A stretch of DNA of 46,948 nucleotides, taken from an uncultured Bacillota bacterium. Its GTDB lineage: Bacteria; Bacillota; Clostridia; Oscillospirales; Oscillospiraceae. The notes beneath the pieces are model-generated. The model worked only from the letters and a program-made list of their open reading frames with translations. It was not told where the DNA came from and did not search any database. Shown here piece by piece: positions 7,644 to 17,306 of the stretch. Made by a program: the position numbers and the translations under genes. The DNA is taken from NCBI GenBank assembly GCA_947426945.1, contig CANEFX010000021.1, positions 1 through 46,948 of the forward strand, given 5' to 3'. Position 1 is the stretch's first letter. Every line of letters starts with the position of its first letter.

Positions 7644-9035
7644 TTACTCCAGGAATCCCTTGTAGTGGCGCATAAGCATCTGGGCCTCCATCTGCTTCAC
7701 GGTCTCCAGGGCAACGCCAACCACAATGATGACGGAGGTGCCGCCGATGGCCAGGGACTGATAGCCCACCAGATTGCCGGTAATGATGGGGGCGATGGCA
7801 ATCACGGACAGGTACAGAGCCCCAAACATGGTAATCTTGCTGAGCACCTTGGTGAGGAAGTCACAGGTGGGCTTTCCAGGCCGCAGGCCAGGGATAAAGC
7901 CGCCGTTCTTCTTCAGGTTGTTGGACACCTCAATGGGGTTGAAGGCCATGGTGGAATAGAAATAACTGAAGCCCACAATAAGCAGGAAATAAATGATGCT
8001 GTAGAAGATTTTGCTGGTATCAAACACGCTCATCAGGCCGCCCCAGAAGCCCGTGGTGTCCTCGCTGTGGCCGGTGAAGGCCGCGATGGTGGCGGGCAGA
8101 GAGGCGATGGACTGGGCAAAGATGATGGGCATAACGCCAGCCATGCTCACCTTCATGGGGATGTGGGTGGACTGGCCGCCGTACATCTTCCGGCCCACGA
8201 CGCGCTTGGCATACTGTACCGGGATGCGGCGCTCAGCGTTGTTGATATAGACGATAAAGACTACCAGGGCCAGCATCCCGACCACAATCAAAGCCAGAGT
8301 CCAGGGGGCCAGCGCACCCTGCTTCATGGCCTCAATATACTGCTGCGCGACCTCCTCGGTCATATTGGGGTTGCTCTTCATCAGGCCAGCGGTACCGCCC
8401 TGAACGGTAAGCCAGGTCCGGAAACCGTTGATGCCGTCCATGACCATCCGGGGGAACCGGGAGACGATGCCGGCAAACAGGATGATGGAGATACCGTTGC
8501 CGATACCGAATTCGGTAATCTGCTCGCCCAGCCACATCAGGAAAGCGGAGCCCGCAGTGAAGGAAATCACAATCACCAGGCCCACCCAGAATGCGGGCAG
8601 AGCGCCGCCGTTGACCAGACCGTAGCTTTTCACCAGGGTATAGTAGCCGAAACCCTGAAGCAGGGCAATGGCCACAGTGGTATACCGGGTGATGGAGGCA
8701 ATTTTCTTCCGGCCCTCCTCGCCGCCCTCCTTGGCCAGGCGCTCCAGCGCGGGAATGGCCACGGTAAGCAGCTGGATAATGATGGAGCTGTTGATATAGG
8801 GCTGAATGGACAGGGCAAAGACGGTAGCCATGGAGAAAGCGGAGCCGCTCATGGCGTTCATCAGGCCCAGGATGGTGCCGCTCTGGCTCTCCAGATAAGT
8901 CCTGAGCGACTCTCCGTCGATATAGGGTACGGGGATGGCGGAACCGAGGCGGAAGATCAGCAGCGCCATGACGGTAAACAGGATCTTCTTCTTCAGTTCA
9001 GGCACCTTCCAGGCATTGCGGATGGTCTGAATCAT
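7644..9035 (-). CDS. secY: Protein translocase subunit SecY
   Basis: 463 residues, ten predicted membrane helices, the channel of the Sec system. The conserved cytosolic loop PGLRPGKPTCDFLTKVL and the region RIPVQYAKRVVGRK, which contact SecA/ribosome, are clear. The start ATG is 9 nt after GGAGGT and 2 nt after the rplO stop; an upstream in-frame start inside rplO lacks a ribosome site. Confidence 0.98.
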   Translation of the reverse strand: MIQTIRNAWKVPELKKKILFTVMALLIFRLGSAIPVPYIDGESLRTYLESQSGTILGLMNAMSGSAFSMATVFALSIQPYINSSIIIQLLTVAIPALERLAKEGGEEGRKKIASITRYTTVAIALLQGFGYYTLVKSYGLVNGGALPAFWVGLVIVISFTAGSAFLMWLGEQITEFGIGNGISIILFAGIVSRFPRMVMDGINGFRTWLTVQGGTAGLMKSNPNMTEEVAQQYIEAMKQGALAPWTLALIVVGMLALVVFIVYINNAERRIPVQYAKRVVGRKMYGGQSTHIPMKVSMAGVMPIIFAQSIASLPATIAAFTGHSEDTTGFWGGLMSVFDTSKIFYSIIYFLLIVGFSYFYSTMAFNPIEVSNNLKKNGGFIPGLRPGKPTCDFLTKVLSKITMFGALYLSVIAIAPIITGNLVGYQSLAIGGTSVIIVVGVALETVKQMEAQMLMRHYKGFLE

Positions 9036-9037
9036 AG

Positions 9038-9478
9038 TCAGACCACCTCCCACTTACCGCCGGCAGCCACAATTTTTTCCTTGGCGGAGGCGGAGAAAGC
9101 GGAAGCCTTGACAGTCAGTTTCTTGGAAATTTCGCCATTGCCCAGAATCTTGACGCCGTACTGGCACTTGGACAGGATGCCCTTTTCCAACAGCGCCTGA
9201 GCGTCTACCACGGTGCCGTCCTCAAACTTCTCCAGCGCGGAGACGTTGACGGCCTCCAGAGGCTTGGCAAAGATGTTGTGGAAGCCCCGTTTGGGCAAGC
9301 GGCGGGCCAGAGGCATCTGGCCGCCCTCAAACCCGACGCGGACGCCGCCGCCGGAACGGGCCCACTGGCCCTTGTGGCCCCGGCCGGCGGTCTTGCCGTT
9401 GCCGGAACCGGCGCCCCGGCCCTTGCGGTAGGCTTTGGTGTTGGAGCCGGGGGCGGGGGAAAGTTCATGCAGATTCAT
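9038..9478 (-). CDS. rplO: 50S ribosomal protein L15
   Basis: 146 residues. The N-terminus [20 protein letters not shown] and the glycine-rich loop [19 protein letters not shown] are diagnostic. L15 is a late assembly protein of the large subunit. Its stop lies 2 nt before the secY start, the usual L15-SecY coupling. Confidence 0.98.
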   Translation of the reverse strand: MNLHELSPAPGSNTKAYRKGRGAGSGNGKTAGRGHKGQWARSGGGVRVGFEGGQMPLARRLPKRGFHNIFAKPLEAVNVSALEKFEDGTVVDAQALLEKGILSKCQYGVKILGNGEISKKLTVKASAFSASAKEKIVAAGGKWEVV

Positions 9479-9494
9479 GTCGTGCGCCTCCTCG

Positions 9495-9677
9495 TTAGTT
9501 TTCCTCGGTCACCTGGAGCAGGTAGCCGATGTGGGCGATCTTGCCGCGGGTGGCCTCGTTGTCAGGCTGCACGGTGGTATCGCCGATCTTGCGGAGGCCC
9601 AGGGCCTCGGCGGTCGCCTTGTGCTTGGCGATGCGGCCGTTCAGGCTCTTGACCAGCTTAATGTTCAGATTAGCCAT
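9495..9677 (-). CDS. rpmD: 50S ribosomal protein L30
   Basis: 60 residues, the compact bacterial L30: [11 protein letters not shown] at the N-terminus and [14 protein letters not shown] near the end. It sits between rpsE and rplO as expected. Confidence 0.97.
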   Translation of the reverse strand: MANLNIKLVKSLNGRIAKHKATAEALGLRKIGDTTVQPDNEATRGKIAHIGYLLQVTEEN

Positions 9678-9689
9678 TTTTGACCCTCC

Positions 9690-10190
9690 TTAACCCAAGA
9701 TCTCTTCCACGCTCTTGCCGCGGACGCGGGCCACTTCCTCAGGGGTGCGCAGGGATTTCAGGCCCTGGAAGGTGGCGGAGACCACGTTCTGCGGATTGTT
9801 GGAGCGCAGGCACTTGGTACGGATGTCCTTAATGCCGATGGCTTCCATCACGGCACGCACCGGGCCGCCAGCGATAACGCCGGTACCGGGGGCGGCGGGC
9901 TTCATCAGCACGCGGCCGGCGCCGAACTCACCGATCACCTCGTGGGGGATGGTGGTACCGGACAGGGACACGTTGATCATGTTCTTCTTGGCGTCCTCAA
10001 TGCCCTTGCGGATGGCCTCGGGCACTTCGGCGGCCTTGCCCAGGCCAAAGCCCACGCGGCCCTTCTCGTCGCCGACTACCATCAGGGCGGAGAACTTGGC
10101 CACACGGCCGCCCTTGACGGTCTTGGATACGCGGTTCAGATAGACCAGCTTCTCAACGAATTCGCTGGGCTCTCTCTCAAATCTAGCCAT
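9690..10190 (-). CDS. rpsE: 30S ribosomal protein S5
   Basis: 166 residues. The N-terminal double-stranded-RNA-like domain contains [15 protein letters not shown], and the C-terminal domain contains [20 protein letters not shown]5 contributes to decoding fidelity and the mRNA entry channel. The lysine/glycine-rich loop where spectinomycin-resistance changes occur is intact. Confidence 0.98.
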   Translation of the reverse strand: MARFEREPSEFVEKLVYLNRVSKTVKGGRVAKFSALMVVGDEKGRVGFGLGKAAEVPEAIRKGIEDAKKNMINVSLSGTTIPHEVIGEFGAGRVLMKPAAPGTGVIAGGPVRAVMEAIGIKDIRTKCLRSNNPQNVVSATFQGLKSLRTPEEVARVRGKSVEEILG

Positions 10191-10207
10191 AGTTTTTTCC
10201 TCCTCCC

Positions 10208-10567
10208 TCAGAATTGCAGGCCGCCCTCGCGGGCACCCTCGGCCAGAGCCTTCACGCGGCCGTGGTAGACATAGCCGCCGCGGTCAAAGACCACAGTGTC
10301 AATGCCCTTGGCCTTGGCGCGCTCGGCCACGTTCACGCCCACCTGCTTGGCGGCGTCGGACTTGGTGCCCTCGCAGGCAAAGTCCTTCTCCAGGGAAGAA
10401 GCGGAAACCAGGGTCACGCGGTTCACGTCGTCGATGACCTGGGCATAGATGTTGGTCTCGCTGCGGAATACGCACAGGCGGGGACGCTCGGGCGTGCCGG
10501 AAATCTTAGCACGCACGCGCTTGTGGCGCTTGATGCGCTGGGAGCGGGTATCGGGTCTGTTGATCAT
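10208..10567 (-). CDS. rplR: 50S ribosomal protein L18
   Basis: 119 residues. Binds 5S rRNA with L5. The basic N-terminus [15 protein letters not shown] and the C-terminal [20 protein letters not shown] are typical. The start ATG lies 10 nt after AGGAGG; a GTG three codons earlier is within 2 nt of the ribosome site and was rejected. Confidence 0.97.
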   Translation of the reverse strand: MINRPDTRSQRIKRHKRVRAKISGTPERPRLCVFRSETNIYAQVIDDVNRVTLVSASSLEKDFACEGTKSDAAKQVGVNVAERAKAKGIDTVVFDRGGYVYHGRVKALAEGAREGGLQF

Positions 10568-10584
10568 AAGTGGCACACCTCCTT

Positions 10585-11130
10585 TTACTTCTTGGCGCCG
10601 GTCTTACCAGCCTTGCGGCGGATGACCTCGTCAGTATACTTGATACCCTTGCCCTTATAGGGCTCGGGGGGACGCTTCTCTCTCACTTCGGCGGCAAACT
10701 GGCCTACCTGCTGCTTGTCGCAGCCGTGGATAATGATCTTGTTGGGGCCGGGGACCTCAATGGTGATACCCTCGACCTCCTCCACGGTAACCTGGTGAGA
10801 ATAGCCCAGGTTCATTACCAGCTTATTGCCCTCCTTGGCCACACGGTAGCCCACGCCGTTCACGTCCAGCTCCTTCTTAAAGCCCTCGGTCACGCCCACC
10901 ACCATATTGTGGATGAGGGTGCGGGTCAGGCCGTGAAGAGCCCGGTTTTCCTTGGCGTCGTTGGGACGGGTGACCTTCAGCTCAGCGCCCTCCACGGCGA
11001 TGGCCATGCCGGGGTTGAACTGCTGTGTCAGGGTGCCCTTGGGGCCCTTGACTGTGACAACGTTGTTGTCCTCTACCTTGATCTCCACTCCGGCGGGAAT
11101 GGCGATAGGAGCTCTACCAATTCTGGACAT
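10585..11130 (-). CDS. rplF: 50S ribosomal protein L6
   Basis: 181 residues, duplicated L6 fold near the factor-binding site. The N-terminus [17 protein letters not shown] and the C-terminal motif [17 protein letters not shown] are diagnostic. The start is set by AAGGAGG 8 nt before the ATG; the open frame upstream runs into rpsH without a ribosome site. Confidence 0.98.
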   Translation of the reverse strand: MSRIGRAPIAIPAGVEIKVEDNNVVTVKGPKGTLTQQFNPGMAIAVEGAELKVTRPNDAKENRALHGLTRTLIHNMVVGVTEGFKKELDVNGVGYRVAKEGNKLVMNLGYSHQVTVEEVEGITIEVPGPNKIIIHGCDKQQVGQFAAEVREKRPPEPYKGKGIKYTDEVIRRKAGKTGAKK

Positions 11131-11143
11131 TCCTATACCCTCC

Positions 11144-11542
11144 TTACCAGACAAATGCCAGGACTTCGCCGCCGACATGGGCCTCGCGGGCCTTCTTGTC
11201 GGTCATGACGCCCTTGGACGTGGAAACAATGGCGATACCCAGGCCGCGAAGGACCTTGGGCAGCTCGTCGGCGCCGGCATACACCCGAAGGCCGGGCTTG
11301 GACACCCGCTTCAGGCCGGAGATGACCTTCTCCCTGCCGGCGTTGTACTTCAGAGCGATGCGGATGACGCCCTGAGTGCCGTCGTCGATAAGCTGGAAAT
11401 TTTTGATATACCCCTCGTCCAGCAGGATCTGCGCGATGGACTTCTTCATGTTGGACGCAGGTACATCCACGGTGTCATGCTTGGCGTTGTTCGCATTGCG
11501 GATACGGGTCAGCATATCCGCGATAGGGTCGGTGATTTGCAT
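11144..11542 (-). CDS. rpsH: 30S ribosomal protein S8
   Basis: 132 residues. A primary 16S rRNA binder. The N-terminus [20 protein letters not shown] and C-terminus [19 protein letters not shown] are canonical. It is the first gene after the long non-coding block and is therefore the first cistron of the transcript started by the internal promoter at 12112-12140. S8 is the classical repressor of the spc operon in enterobacteria; no matching target was identified here. Confidence 0.98.
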   Translation of the reverse strand: MQITDPIADMLTRIRNANNAKHDTVDVPASNMKKSIAQILLDEGYIKNFQLIDDGTQGVIRIALKYNAGREKVISGLKRVSKPGLRVYAGADELPKVLRGLGIAIVSTSKGVMTDKKAREAHVGGEVLAFVW

Positions 11543-11950
11543 TGCGTGTTTACCTCCTATTACAGATTACCGGATTTGTCACGCCTCGCTGCGCCGTCGC
11601 AAAGTCTGCTCCATTTTGTTTCCGCCTGCGGCGAAAACTACATTCGCTTCCTTGCTCCTCCTCTCCAAAACGGACCCGCTTCACTGGGCTCCGTTTTGGT
11701 ATTAAGAACGGCACAGTCCGGCACTTCCCGGTACAGACGGCAAGGTATCGCAGGTTAGGTCACCCCTGCGACCTGTTGACCGCCCCGCGCCTGGTTGGGG
11801 CAGGCGCATTTTATATCGGAAGAATTCCAGGCCTGTACACGTTGGGCCCAAATTCTCCCATCAAAACCGCACAAGGCGGGTTTGACCACTGGATTTTCCC
11901 TGTAACCTGAATTTGCTTCGCACGTTTCGCTGGCGCGAAACACAATCTTC

Positions 11951-12000
11951 CGTCACGGCAAAGCCGTGCCACCTCCTTTGCCAAAGGAGGCTTTCCCTTC
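11951..12000. repeat. Dispersed-type palindromic repeat (CACGGC / CCTCCTTT hairpins)
   Basis: Two adjacent hairpins, CACGGC-aaa-GCCGTG (11954-11968) and CCTCCTTTG-CCAAAGGAGG (11972-11990). The arrangement of a CACGGC stem next to a CCTCCTTT stem is one I recall from intergenic repeats of gut Clostridia. Multicopy status cannot be tested in this window. Confidence 0.45.
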
Positions 12001-12111
12001 CCTGCAACCATATCACTTTCCGAAACATTCCGGAGTTTATATGGATCACAGGGCAGAAACGCACGGCTGCGTGTGGAGCATTTTCGCCGTGCCGCAGGGA
12101 CACAACGATTG

Positions 12112-12140
12112 ATTATACTCCTCTAAAATTGGTTTTGCAA
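12112..12140 (-). promoter_or_regulatory. Internal SigA promoter of the distal spc operon
   Basis: On the minus strand TTGCAA (12140-12135), a 17-nt spacer and a perfect TATAAT (12117-12112). Transcription would start near 12105 and read into rpsH after a long leader. This makes rpsH to rplQ a separately transcribed unit. Confidence 0.75.
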
Positions 12141-12183
12141 GGATTTTTTCACCCGAACGCGTGAACGCGTGGACAGAGATATG

Positions 12184-12211
12184 CCGGAACGGAGCTTTTG
12201 CTCCGTTCCGG
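12184..12211. repeat. 12-bp perfect hairpin just downstream of rpsN
   Basis: CCGGAACGGAGC-tttt-GCTCCGTTCCGG, 14 nt past the rpsN stop on the minus strand. No T run follows on either strand, so it is not a classical terminator. It may stabilise the 3' end of the upstream transcript or pause polymerase before the internal promoter. Confidence 0.6.
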
Positions 12212-12225
12212 ACACGTTGCTCTTC

Positions 12226-12411
12226 TTACCAGGATGCTTTGCGTACGCCAGGAATTTGTCCCTTATAGGCCAGCTCCCGGAAGCAGATACGGCAAATGCC
12301 GTAGTCCCGGAGATAAGCGTGGGGACGGCCGCAGATCTTGCAGCGGTTGTAGCGGCGGCTGGAGAACTTGGGCTCCCGCTGCTGCTTCAGGATCATAGAC
12401 TTTTTAGCCAT
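12226..12411 (-). CDS. rpsN: 30S ribosomal protein S14, zinc-binding type
   Basis: 61 residues, the short form. Four cysteines C24, C27, C40 and C43 (CxxC-x12-CxxC) bind zinc. The C-terminus [11 protein letters not shown] is canonical. It is the last gene before the non-coding block, and a strong hairpin follows its stop. Confidence 0.97.
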   Translation of the reverse strand: MAKKSMILKQQREPKFSSRRYNRCKICGRPHAYLRDYGICRICFRELAYKGQIPGVRKASW

Positions 12412-12427
12412 ATTTCAATTCTCCTCC

Positions 12428-12988
12428 TTAGCGGCCGGCGAAGGGAGCGCCCACCAGCTTCAGCAGTTCACGGGCCTCCTCATCGGTCTGGGCGGTGGTG
12501 CATACCACGATGTCCATACCGCGGATCTTGTCGATCTTGTCGTACTCGATCTCGGGGAAGATCAACTGCTCCTTCACGCCCAGAGCGTAGTTGCCCCGAC
12601 CGTCAAAGGCGTCGGCGGAGATGCCCCGGAAGTCGCGGACGCGGGGGAGGGCCACGTTGAACAGGCGGTCCAGGAACTCCCACATCTTGTTGCCCCGCAG
12701 GGTGACCTTAGCGCCGATGGGCATGCCCTCGCGCAGCTTGAAGTTGGCCACGGACTTCTTGGCCTTGGTAATCACGGCCTTCTGGCCGGTGATGGTAGTC
12801 AGGTCGTTGACCACGGCGTCCAGCACCTTGGCGTTCTCACGGGCCTCACTGCAGCCCACGTTGACCACGATCTTCTCCAGGCGGGGGATCTGCATGGTGG
12901 ACTTATAGCCGAACTTCTGCATCAGAGCAGGAGCGACCTCGTCCTGATACAGCTTCTTCAGGTTAGGCACTTTCTTTTCCTCTGCCAT
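12428..12988 (-). CDS. rplE: 50S ribosomal protein L5
   Basis: 186 residues. Binds 5S rRNA and forms a bridge to S13. Contains [37 protein letters not shown] and [17 protein letters not shown]. It follows rplX by 20 nt, and a further ribosome site precedes its ATG. Confidence 0.98.
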   Translation of the reverse strand: MAEEKKVPNLKKLYQDEVAPALMQKFGYKSTMQIPRLEKIVVNVGCSEARENAKVLDAVVNDLTTITGQKAVITKAKKSVANFKLREGMPIGAKVTLRGNKMWEFLDRLFNVALPRVRDFRGISADAFDGRGNYALGVKEQLIFPEIEYDKIDKIRGMDIVVCTTAQTDEEARELLKLVGAPFAGR

Positions 12989-13008
12989 TTCGATTCACTC
13001 CTCCTCTC

Positions 13009-13326
13009 TCAAATTTCGGCGCCGCACTTTTTACAGACGCGGACCTTCTTGCCGTCGGCCAGCAGCTTATGGGCGGGCCGGGTGGGCTTGTTGCACTTGG
13101 GGCAGACGCGCTGTACCTTGCAGGCGTAGATGGGGGCCTCCTTCTGGAGAATGCCGCCCTGCTCGCCCTGCTGACGGGGCTTGGTGTGGCGTGAGACCAT
13201 GTTGATCTTCTCCACAACCACCTTGCCGGCCTTGGGGTCCACAGACAGAATCTTGCCCTGCTTGCCCTTGTCCTTGCCGGACAGGACGACGACGGTGTCG
13301 CCGCTTTTGATGCTCAATTTGTTCAT
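13009..13326 (-). CDS. rplX: 50S ribosomal protein L24 with zinc ribbon
   Basis: 105 residues. The KOW-type core ([20 protein letters not shown], residues 8-27) initiates large-subunit assembly. A C-terminal ribbon with CPKC and CKKC pairs is the cysteine-containing form found in many Clostridia. No odd features. Confidence 0.97.
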   Translation of the reverse strand: MNKLSIKSGDTVVVLSGKDKGKQGKILSVDPKAGKVVVEKINMVSRHTKPRQQGEQGGILQKEAPIYACKVQRVCPKCNKPTRPAHKLLADGKKVRVCKKCGAEI

Positions 13327-13340
13327 AGTGATACCCTCCC

Positions 13341-13709
13341 TTACAGCACTTCGGGAGCCAGAGACAGGATCTTCATATAGTCCTTGTCGCGCAGCTCACG
13401 GGCCACTGGGCCAAAGATACGGGTGCCGCGGGGGTTCTTATCGTCACGAATGAGGACAGCGGCGTTGTCGTCAAACCGGACGTAGGAGCCGTCGGGACGG
13501 CGCACACCCTTGGAGGAACGGACGATAACGGCCTTGACCACCTCGCCCTTCTTCACGGTGCCGCCGGGCTGGGCCTTGCGGACCGAGGCCACCACTACGT
13601 CGCCGATATTGCCGAACTTCCGCTTGGAGCCGCCCAGCACCAGGATGGTCTTAATCTCCTTGGCGCCGGTGTTGTCGGCCACCTTCAAATAAGTTTCCTG
13701 CTGAATCAT
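13341..13709 (-). CDS. rplN: 50S ribosomal protein L14
   Basis: 122 residues. The N-terminus [19 protein letters not shown] and the motif [16 protein letters not shown] are diagnostic. L14 sits at the subunit interface and is the docking site of the silencing factor RsfS. Confidence 0.98.
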   Translation of the reverse strand: MIQQETYLKVADNTGAKEIKTILVLGGSKRKFGNIGDVVVASVRKAQPGGTVKKGEVVKAVIVRSSKGVRRPDGSYVRFDDNAAVLIRDDKNPRGTRIFGPVARELRDKDYMKILSLAPEVL

Positions 13710-13724
13710 GCTGCCGACACCTCC

Positions 13725-13985
13725 TTATTTCGCCTTCTCGATGATCTCAACCACGCGCCACCGTTTGTCCTTGGACAGGGGGCGGGTCTCCATGACCTTG
13801 ACACGGTCGCCCACACCGCACTGGTTGTTCTCATCATGAGCTTTCAGCTTGTAGGTTCTCTTTACAATTTTCTTATACAGAGGATGGGCCACGCGGTCGG
13901 CGATGGCGACCACAACGGTCTTATCCATCTTGTCCGAAACCACCAGGCCGACTCTGGTCTTACGGGAAGAAGCTCTGTTTTCCAT
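13725..13985 (-). CDS. rpsQ: 30S ribosomal protein S17
   Basis: 86 residues, OB-fold. Contains [16 protein letters not shown] and [19 protein letters not shown], both hallmarks of S17, an early 16S 5'-domain binder. It lies between rpmC and rplN. Confidence 0.98.
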   Translation of the reverse strand: MENRASSRKTRVGLVVSDKMDKTVVVAIADRVAHPLYKKIVKRTYKLKAHDENNQCGVGDRVKVMETRPLSKDKRWRVVEIIEKAK

Positions 13986-14000
13986 CTTCTATTCCTCCTC

Positions 14001-14198
14001 TTAGCGGCCGGCGAGCTGCTGCTCGCGGATGATGGTTTTTACTCGGGCGATATCCTTCTTCACTTCAGCGATGCGCAGGGGATTGTCCAGCTGGTTGGTG
14101 GCGTGCTGAAGGCGCAGGTTGAACAGATCCTTCTTCAGGTCCATCAGCTTGGTCTGGAGCTCCTCGGCGGACAGCTTGCGAACTTCATTGGCCTTCAT
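14001..14198 (-). CDS. rpmC: 50S ribosomal protein L29
   Basis: 65 residues, a helical hairpin near the exit tunnel that helps dock trigger factor and SRP. Contains [20 protein letters not shown]. Its ATG overlaps the rplP stop in a TAATG junction, so the two are coupled. Confidence 0.97.
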   Translation of the reverse strand: MKANEVRKLSAEELQTKLMDLKKDLFNLRLQHATNQLDNPLRIAEVKKDIARVKTIIREQQLAGR

Positions 14199-14629
14199 TA
14201 CGCCTCACCACCCTTCTCAGTCTCCTCGCGCTTGACGATCTTGCACTTGACGGGCAGCTTGTGGCTGGCCAGGCGCAGGGCCTCCCGGGCGGTCTCCTCG
14301 GAGACGCCGGCAATCTCAAACATGACCCGGCCGGGCTTCACCACGGCCACCCAGTACTCGGGGGAGCCCTTACCGGAGCCCATGCGGGTCTCAGCGGGCT
14401 TCTCAGTAACCGGCTTGTCTGGGAAAATCTTGATCCAGACCTGGCCGCCGCGCTTGGTGTGGCGGGTCATGGCGATACGGGCCGCCTCAATCTGGTTGCT
14501 GGTGATCCATGCGGGCTCAGTGGCCTGGAGGCCGAACTCGCCGTAAGTGACGGTGTTGCCCCGGCTGGCCTTACCCTTCATCCGTCCGCGGTGGACGCGG
14601 CGGTATTTTACGCGCTTAGGGAGCAGCAT
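14198..14629 (-). CDS. rplP: 50S ribosomal protein L16
   Basis: 143 residues. Organises the A-site tRNA elbow region. The N-terminus [19 protein letters not shown] and the loop [18 protein letters not shown] are typical. It overlaps rpsC upstream and rpmC downstream by TAATG junctions. The C-terminal tail (ETEKGGEA) is slightly extended. Confidence 0.98.
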   Translation of the reverse strand: MLLPKRVKYRRVHRGRMKGKASRGNTVTYGEFGLQATEPAWITSNQIEAARIAMTRHTKRGGQVWIKIFPDKPVTEKPAETRMGSGKGSPEYWVAVVKPGRVMFEIAGVSEETAREALRLASHKLPVKCKIVKREETEKGGEA

Positions 14630-15507
14630 TACTGAGCGCCTCCTTCCTTCGGAGTGTTGTCCCCGGCAGGACGGGGGCCACGGTTGTTGTTAAAGCCCTG
14701 TCCGGCGGGGCGGGGACCGCGGTTAAAGCCGCCGCCCTGTCCGGCGGGACGGGGACCCCGGTCCCGGTTAAACCCGCCGCCCCTGCGGTCGCCGTCCCGG
14801 CGGTCCCGGCGGGGCCGGTCGCGGCGCTCCTGATAGGGCTTGCTGGTATCCAGGGTACGGGGGGTGGTACGCAGGGCCTGGGTGAGCACCTCGCCCTTGT
14901 AGATCCACACCTTCACGCCGATTCGGCCATAGGTGGTGGCGGCCTCGGCAAAGCCATAGTCAATGTCGGCCCGGAGGGTCTGCAGAGGAATGGTGCCGTC
15001 GTGATAGTGCTCGGTACGGGCAATCTCGGCGCCGCCCAGACGGCCGGAGCAAGAGGTCTTGATGCCCTTGGCGCCCATACGCATGGCGCGGCCCATGGCG
15101 TTCTTCATCGCCCGGCGGAAGCCAATGCGCTTCTCCAGCTGCTGAGCAATATTCTCAGCCACCAGCTGAGCGTTGGTGTCCACGTCCCGGACCTCAACAA
15201 TCTTCAGGTCCACGGGCTTGGAGGTCAGCTTGACCAGCTGGGCCTCGATCTTCTTGATATCCTCGCCGCCCTTGCCGATGACCATGCCGGGGCGGGCGCA
15301 GTGCAGATAGACGCGGACCCTGGCGTTGTCCCGCTCGATCTCGATCTTGGGGATTCCGGCGCCGTAGAGGGCCTTTTTCAGATAATCGCGGATTTTCTTG
15401 TCCTCTACCAGCAGATCGCCCACCTTCTCGTTGCGGGCATACCAGCGGGAGTCCCAATCCTTGATGACGCCCACGCGCAGGCCGTGGGGATTAACTTTCT
15501 GTCCCAT
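14629..15507 (-). CDS. rpsC: 30S ribosomal protein S3 with a long arginine/glycine-rich tail
   Basis: 292 residues against about 215-230 in most bacteria. The core (1-212) has the KH domain ([18 protein letters not shown]) and the C-terminal S3 domain ([14 protein letters not shown]), both intact; S3 forms part of the mRNA entry helicase. From residue 213 an extra 80-residue low-complexity tail follows: a basic [15 protein letters not shown] stretch, then three FN(x)RGPRPAG-type units. The tail should be disordered and RNA-binding. Its DNA is strongly GC-rich and repetitive. The ATG has AGGAGG at normal distance. Confidence 0.97.
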   Translation of the reverse strand: MGQKVNPHGLRVGVIKDWDSRWYARNEKVGDLLVEDKKIRDYLKKALYGAGIPKIEIERDNARVRVYLHCARPGMVIGKGGEDIKKIEAQLVKLTSKPVDLKIVEVRDVDTNAQLVAENIAQQLEKRIGFRRAMKNAMGRAMRMGAKGIKTSCSGRLGGAEIARTEHYHDGTIPLQTLRADIDYGFAEAATTYGRIGVKVWIYKGEVLTQALRTTPRTLDTSKPYQERRDRPRRDRRDGDRRGGGFNRDRGPRPAGQGGGFNRGPRPAGQGFNNNRGPRPAGDNTPKEGGAQ

Positions 15508-15522
15508 ATCGTTCCTCCTCCC

Positions 15523-15855
15523 TTAGCGCTCGCTCACGGCGATGGTGACGTGAGAGGTACGCTTGTTGATCCGATACGCGCGGCCCTGGGCCCGGGGCAT
15601 GATGCGCTTGATGATGGGGCCGGGGTTGGCGTAGCAGGCGGACACGTACAGCTTCTCAGGGTCCATCTGGTGGTTGTTTTCCGCGTTGGCGGCGGCGCTC
15701 TTCAGCAGCTTGAGCACAGGCTCAGAGGCGGCCTTGGGGGTCTGCATCAGGATGGCGGTGGCCACGGCCACGTCCTTGCCCCGGATCAGGTCCAGGACGA
15801 TCTTCACCTTACGGGGAGAGATCCGCAGATATTTCAGATTGGCTTTTGCTTCCAT
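15523..15855 (-). CDS. rplV: 50S ribosomal protein L22
   Basis: 110 residues. Its hairpin reaches into the exit tunnel, where macrolide-resistance changes occur. Contains [20 protein letters not shown] and [19 protein letters not shown]. The spacing from rpsS is 14 nt. Confidence 0.98.
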   Translation of the reverse strand: MEAKANLKYLRISPRKVKIVLDLIRGKDVAVATAILMQTPKAASEPVLKLLKSAAANAENNHQMDPEKLYVSACYANPGPIIKRIMPRAQGRAYRINKRTSHVTIAVSER

Positions 15856-15869
15856 CTCGTCTCTCCTCC

Positions 15870-16142
15870 TTACTTACCGGTCTTGCTGCCCGCGTGGCCC
15901 CGGAAGGTGCGGGTGGGCACGAACTCGCCCAGCTTGTGGCCCACCATGTCCTCGGTGACATAGACGGGTACATGCTTGCGGCCATCGTGCACAGCAAAGG
16001 TATGGCCCACGAAGGAGGGGAAGATGGTGGAGGCGCGGCTCCAGGTCTTCAGCACCTTCTTCTCGTTCTTCTTGTTCAGCTCGTCGACCCGTTTCAGCAG
16101 CTCAGGGGCGCAAAAGGGGCCTTTTTTAACACTTCTGCTCAT
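15870..16142 (-). CDS. rpsS: 30S ribosomal protein S19
   Basis: 90 residues. A head protein contacting the A-site finger. The N-terminus [19 protein letters not shown] and the motif [20 protein letters not shown] are diagnostic. Confidence 0.98.
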   Translation of the reverse strand: MSRSVKKGPFCAPELLKRVDELNKKNEKKVLKTWSRASTIFPSFVGHTFAVHDGRKHVPVYVTEDMVGHKLGEFVPTRTFRGHAGSKTGK

Positions 16143-16158
16143 CTTTTACACTCCCTCC

Positions 16159-16992
16159 TTATTTGCTGCCACGGCGCTTGACAATGAACTTGTCGGTGCG
16201 GTTCTTGGTCTTGCGGGTCTTGTAGCCCAGCGCGGGCTTGCCCCAGGGGGTGACGGGACCGGGACGGCCCACCGGGCTCTTGCCCTCGCCGCCGCCGTGG
16301 GGGTGGTCGCAGGGGTTCATGACCGAGCCGCGGACGGTGGGCCGCCAGCCCATGTGGCGCTTGCGGCCGGCCTTGCCGATCTGGATGTTGGCCCAGTCGG
16401 TGTTGCCCACCTGGCCGATGGTGGCCTTGCAGTTCTCACGGACCAGACGGACCTCGCCGGAGGGAAGGCGGATCTGAGCCATGCCGTTCTCCTTGGCCAT
16501 CAGCTGGGCGGCCACGCCGGCGGCGCGGACCAGCTGAGCCCCCTTGCCGGGGTAGAGCTCGATGCAGTGGATGGTCTCACCCACGGGGATGTTGGCGATA
16601 GGCAGGCAGTTGCCGGGCAGGATGTCGGCGTCGGCGCCGGTGGTGATAACGTGACCGGCCTTCAGACCGTTGGGCGCCAGGATATAGCGCTTCTCGCCGT
16701 CCTCATACTGGATGAGGGCAATGTTGGCAGAGCGGTTGGGGTCGTACTGGAGATTCAGCACGGTGGCCTTGCCCTCTTTATCCCGTTTGAAATCGATAAT
16801 GCGGTACTTCTGCTTGTTGCCGCCGCCGTGGTGGCGGACGGTGATGCGGCCGTAGCTGTTGCGGCCCGCGTGCTTCTTCAGCACCTCGGTGAGGGCGCGC
16901 TCGGGCTTGGCCTTTTTGTCGATCCCCTCGAAGGCGGACACAGTCATGTGACGGCGGGAGGGGGTTGTGGGCTTATAAGTCTTGATAGCCAT
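16159..16992 (-). CDS. rplB: 50S ribosomal protein L2
   Basis: 277 residues. Needed for subunit joining and peptidyl-transferase function. The N-terminus [14 protein letters not shown] and the conserved [19 protein letters not shown] loop with its functionally important histidine are present. Length and all segments are normal. Confidence 0.98.
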   Translation of the reverse strand: MAIKTYKPTTPSRRHMTVSAFEGIDKKAKPERALTEVLKKHAGRNSYGRITVRHHGGGNKQKYRIIDFKRDKEGKATVLNLQYDPNRSANIALIQYEDGEKRYILAPNGLKAGHVITTGADADILPGNCLPIANIPVGETIHCIELYPGKGAQLVRAAGVAAQLMAKENGMAQIRLPSGEVRLVRENCKATIGQVGNTDWANIQIGKAGRKRHMGWRPTVRGSVMNPCDHPHGGGEGKSPVGRPGPVTPWGKPALGYKTRKTKNRTDKFIVKRRGSK

Positions 16993-17006
16993 TTCTCAAT
17001 TCCTCC

Positions 17007-17306
17007 TTACACCATACCCTCGAAGAACTCGATGGACTTGGAGTCAGCGGTCAGGGTGACCATGGCCTTCTTCCAGCTGGGCCGGCGGCCGGCAGGCTGG
17101 GCGCCCATCCGCTTCTCCTTCCCCTGCATATTCAGGGTGTTCACCTTGGCCACCTTCACGCCGAAGATCTCCTCGACCGCCTTGGCGATCTCAATCTTGT
17201 TGGCGGTCTTGGCGACCTCAAAGGTGTAGCGCTTCATCTCGGTCTGCTCCATGGACTGCTCGGTGATGATAGGACGCTTGATAATGTCATAAGCAGTGAC
17301 GGCCAT
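17007..17306 (-). CDS. rplW: 50S ribosomal protein L23
   Basis: 99 residues. Sits at the exit tunnel and docks trigger factor, SRP and SecY. Contains [15 protein letters not shown] and [20 protein letters not shown]. Its ATG overlaps the rplD stop by a TAATG junction. Confidence 0.97.
   Translation of the reverse strand: MAVTAYDIIKRPIITEQSMEQTEMKRYTFEVAKTANKIEIAKAVEEIFGVKVAKVNTLNMQGKEKRMGAQPAGRRPSWKKAMVTLTADSKSIEFFEGMV

Larger units (their letters stand above)
11543..12183 (-). other. Long hairpin-rich non-coding block inside the spc operon (rpsN-rpsH gap)
   Basis: About 640 nt without a credible gene. On the minus strand it holds a consensus promoter and then a leader of about 560 nt up to rpsH. 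Stems include GTTTCGC/GCGAAAC (11924-11930 with 11935-11941), CACGGC/GCCGTG (11954-11959 with 11963-11968), the odd palindrome CCTCCTTTGCCAAAGGAGG (11972-11990) and CCAAAACGGA/TCCGTTTTGG (11665-11674 with 11690-11699). The last part (11576-11633) resembles the rplC leader. It may be a dispersed repeat composite, a regulatory leader, or both. Confidence 0.6.

Noticed and set aside
7110-9200. Plus-strand open frame of 696 codons opposite adk and secY
   Set aside because: Glycine/histidine/aspartate-rich nonsense composition, no ribosome site, and fully antisense to two clear housekeeping genes. Long antisense frames are expected in GC-rich codon usage.
11542-11910. Possible coding sequences of 60-120 codons in the rpsN-rpsH gap
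   Set aside because: Several overlapping short frames exist on both strands, but none has a ribosome site, a domain or protein-like composition. The region is better explained as structured non-coding DNA.
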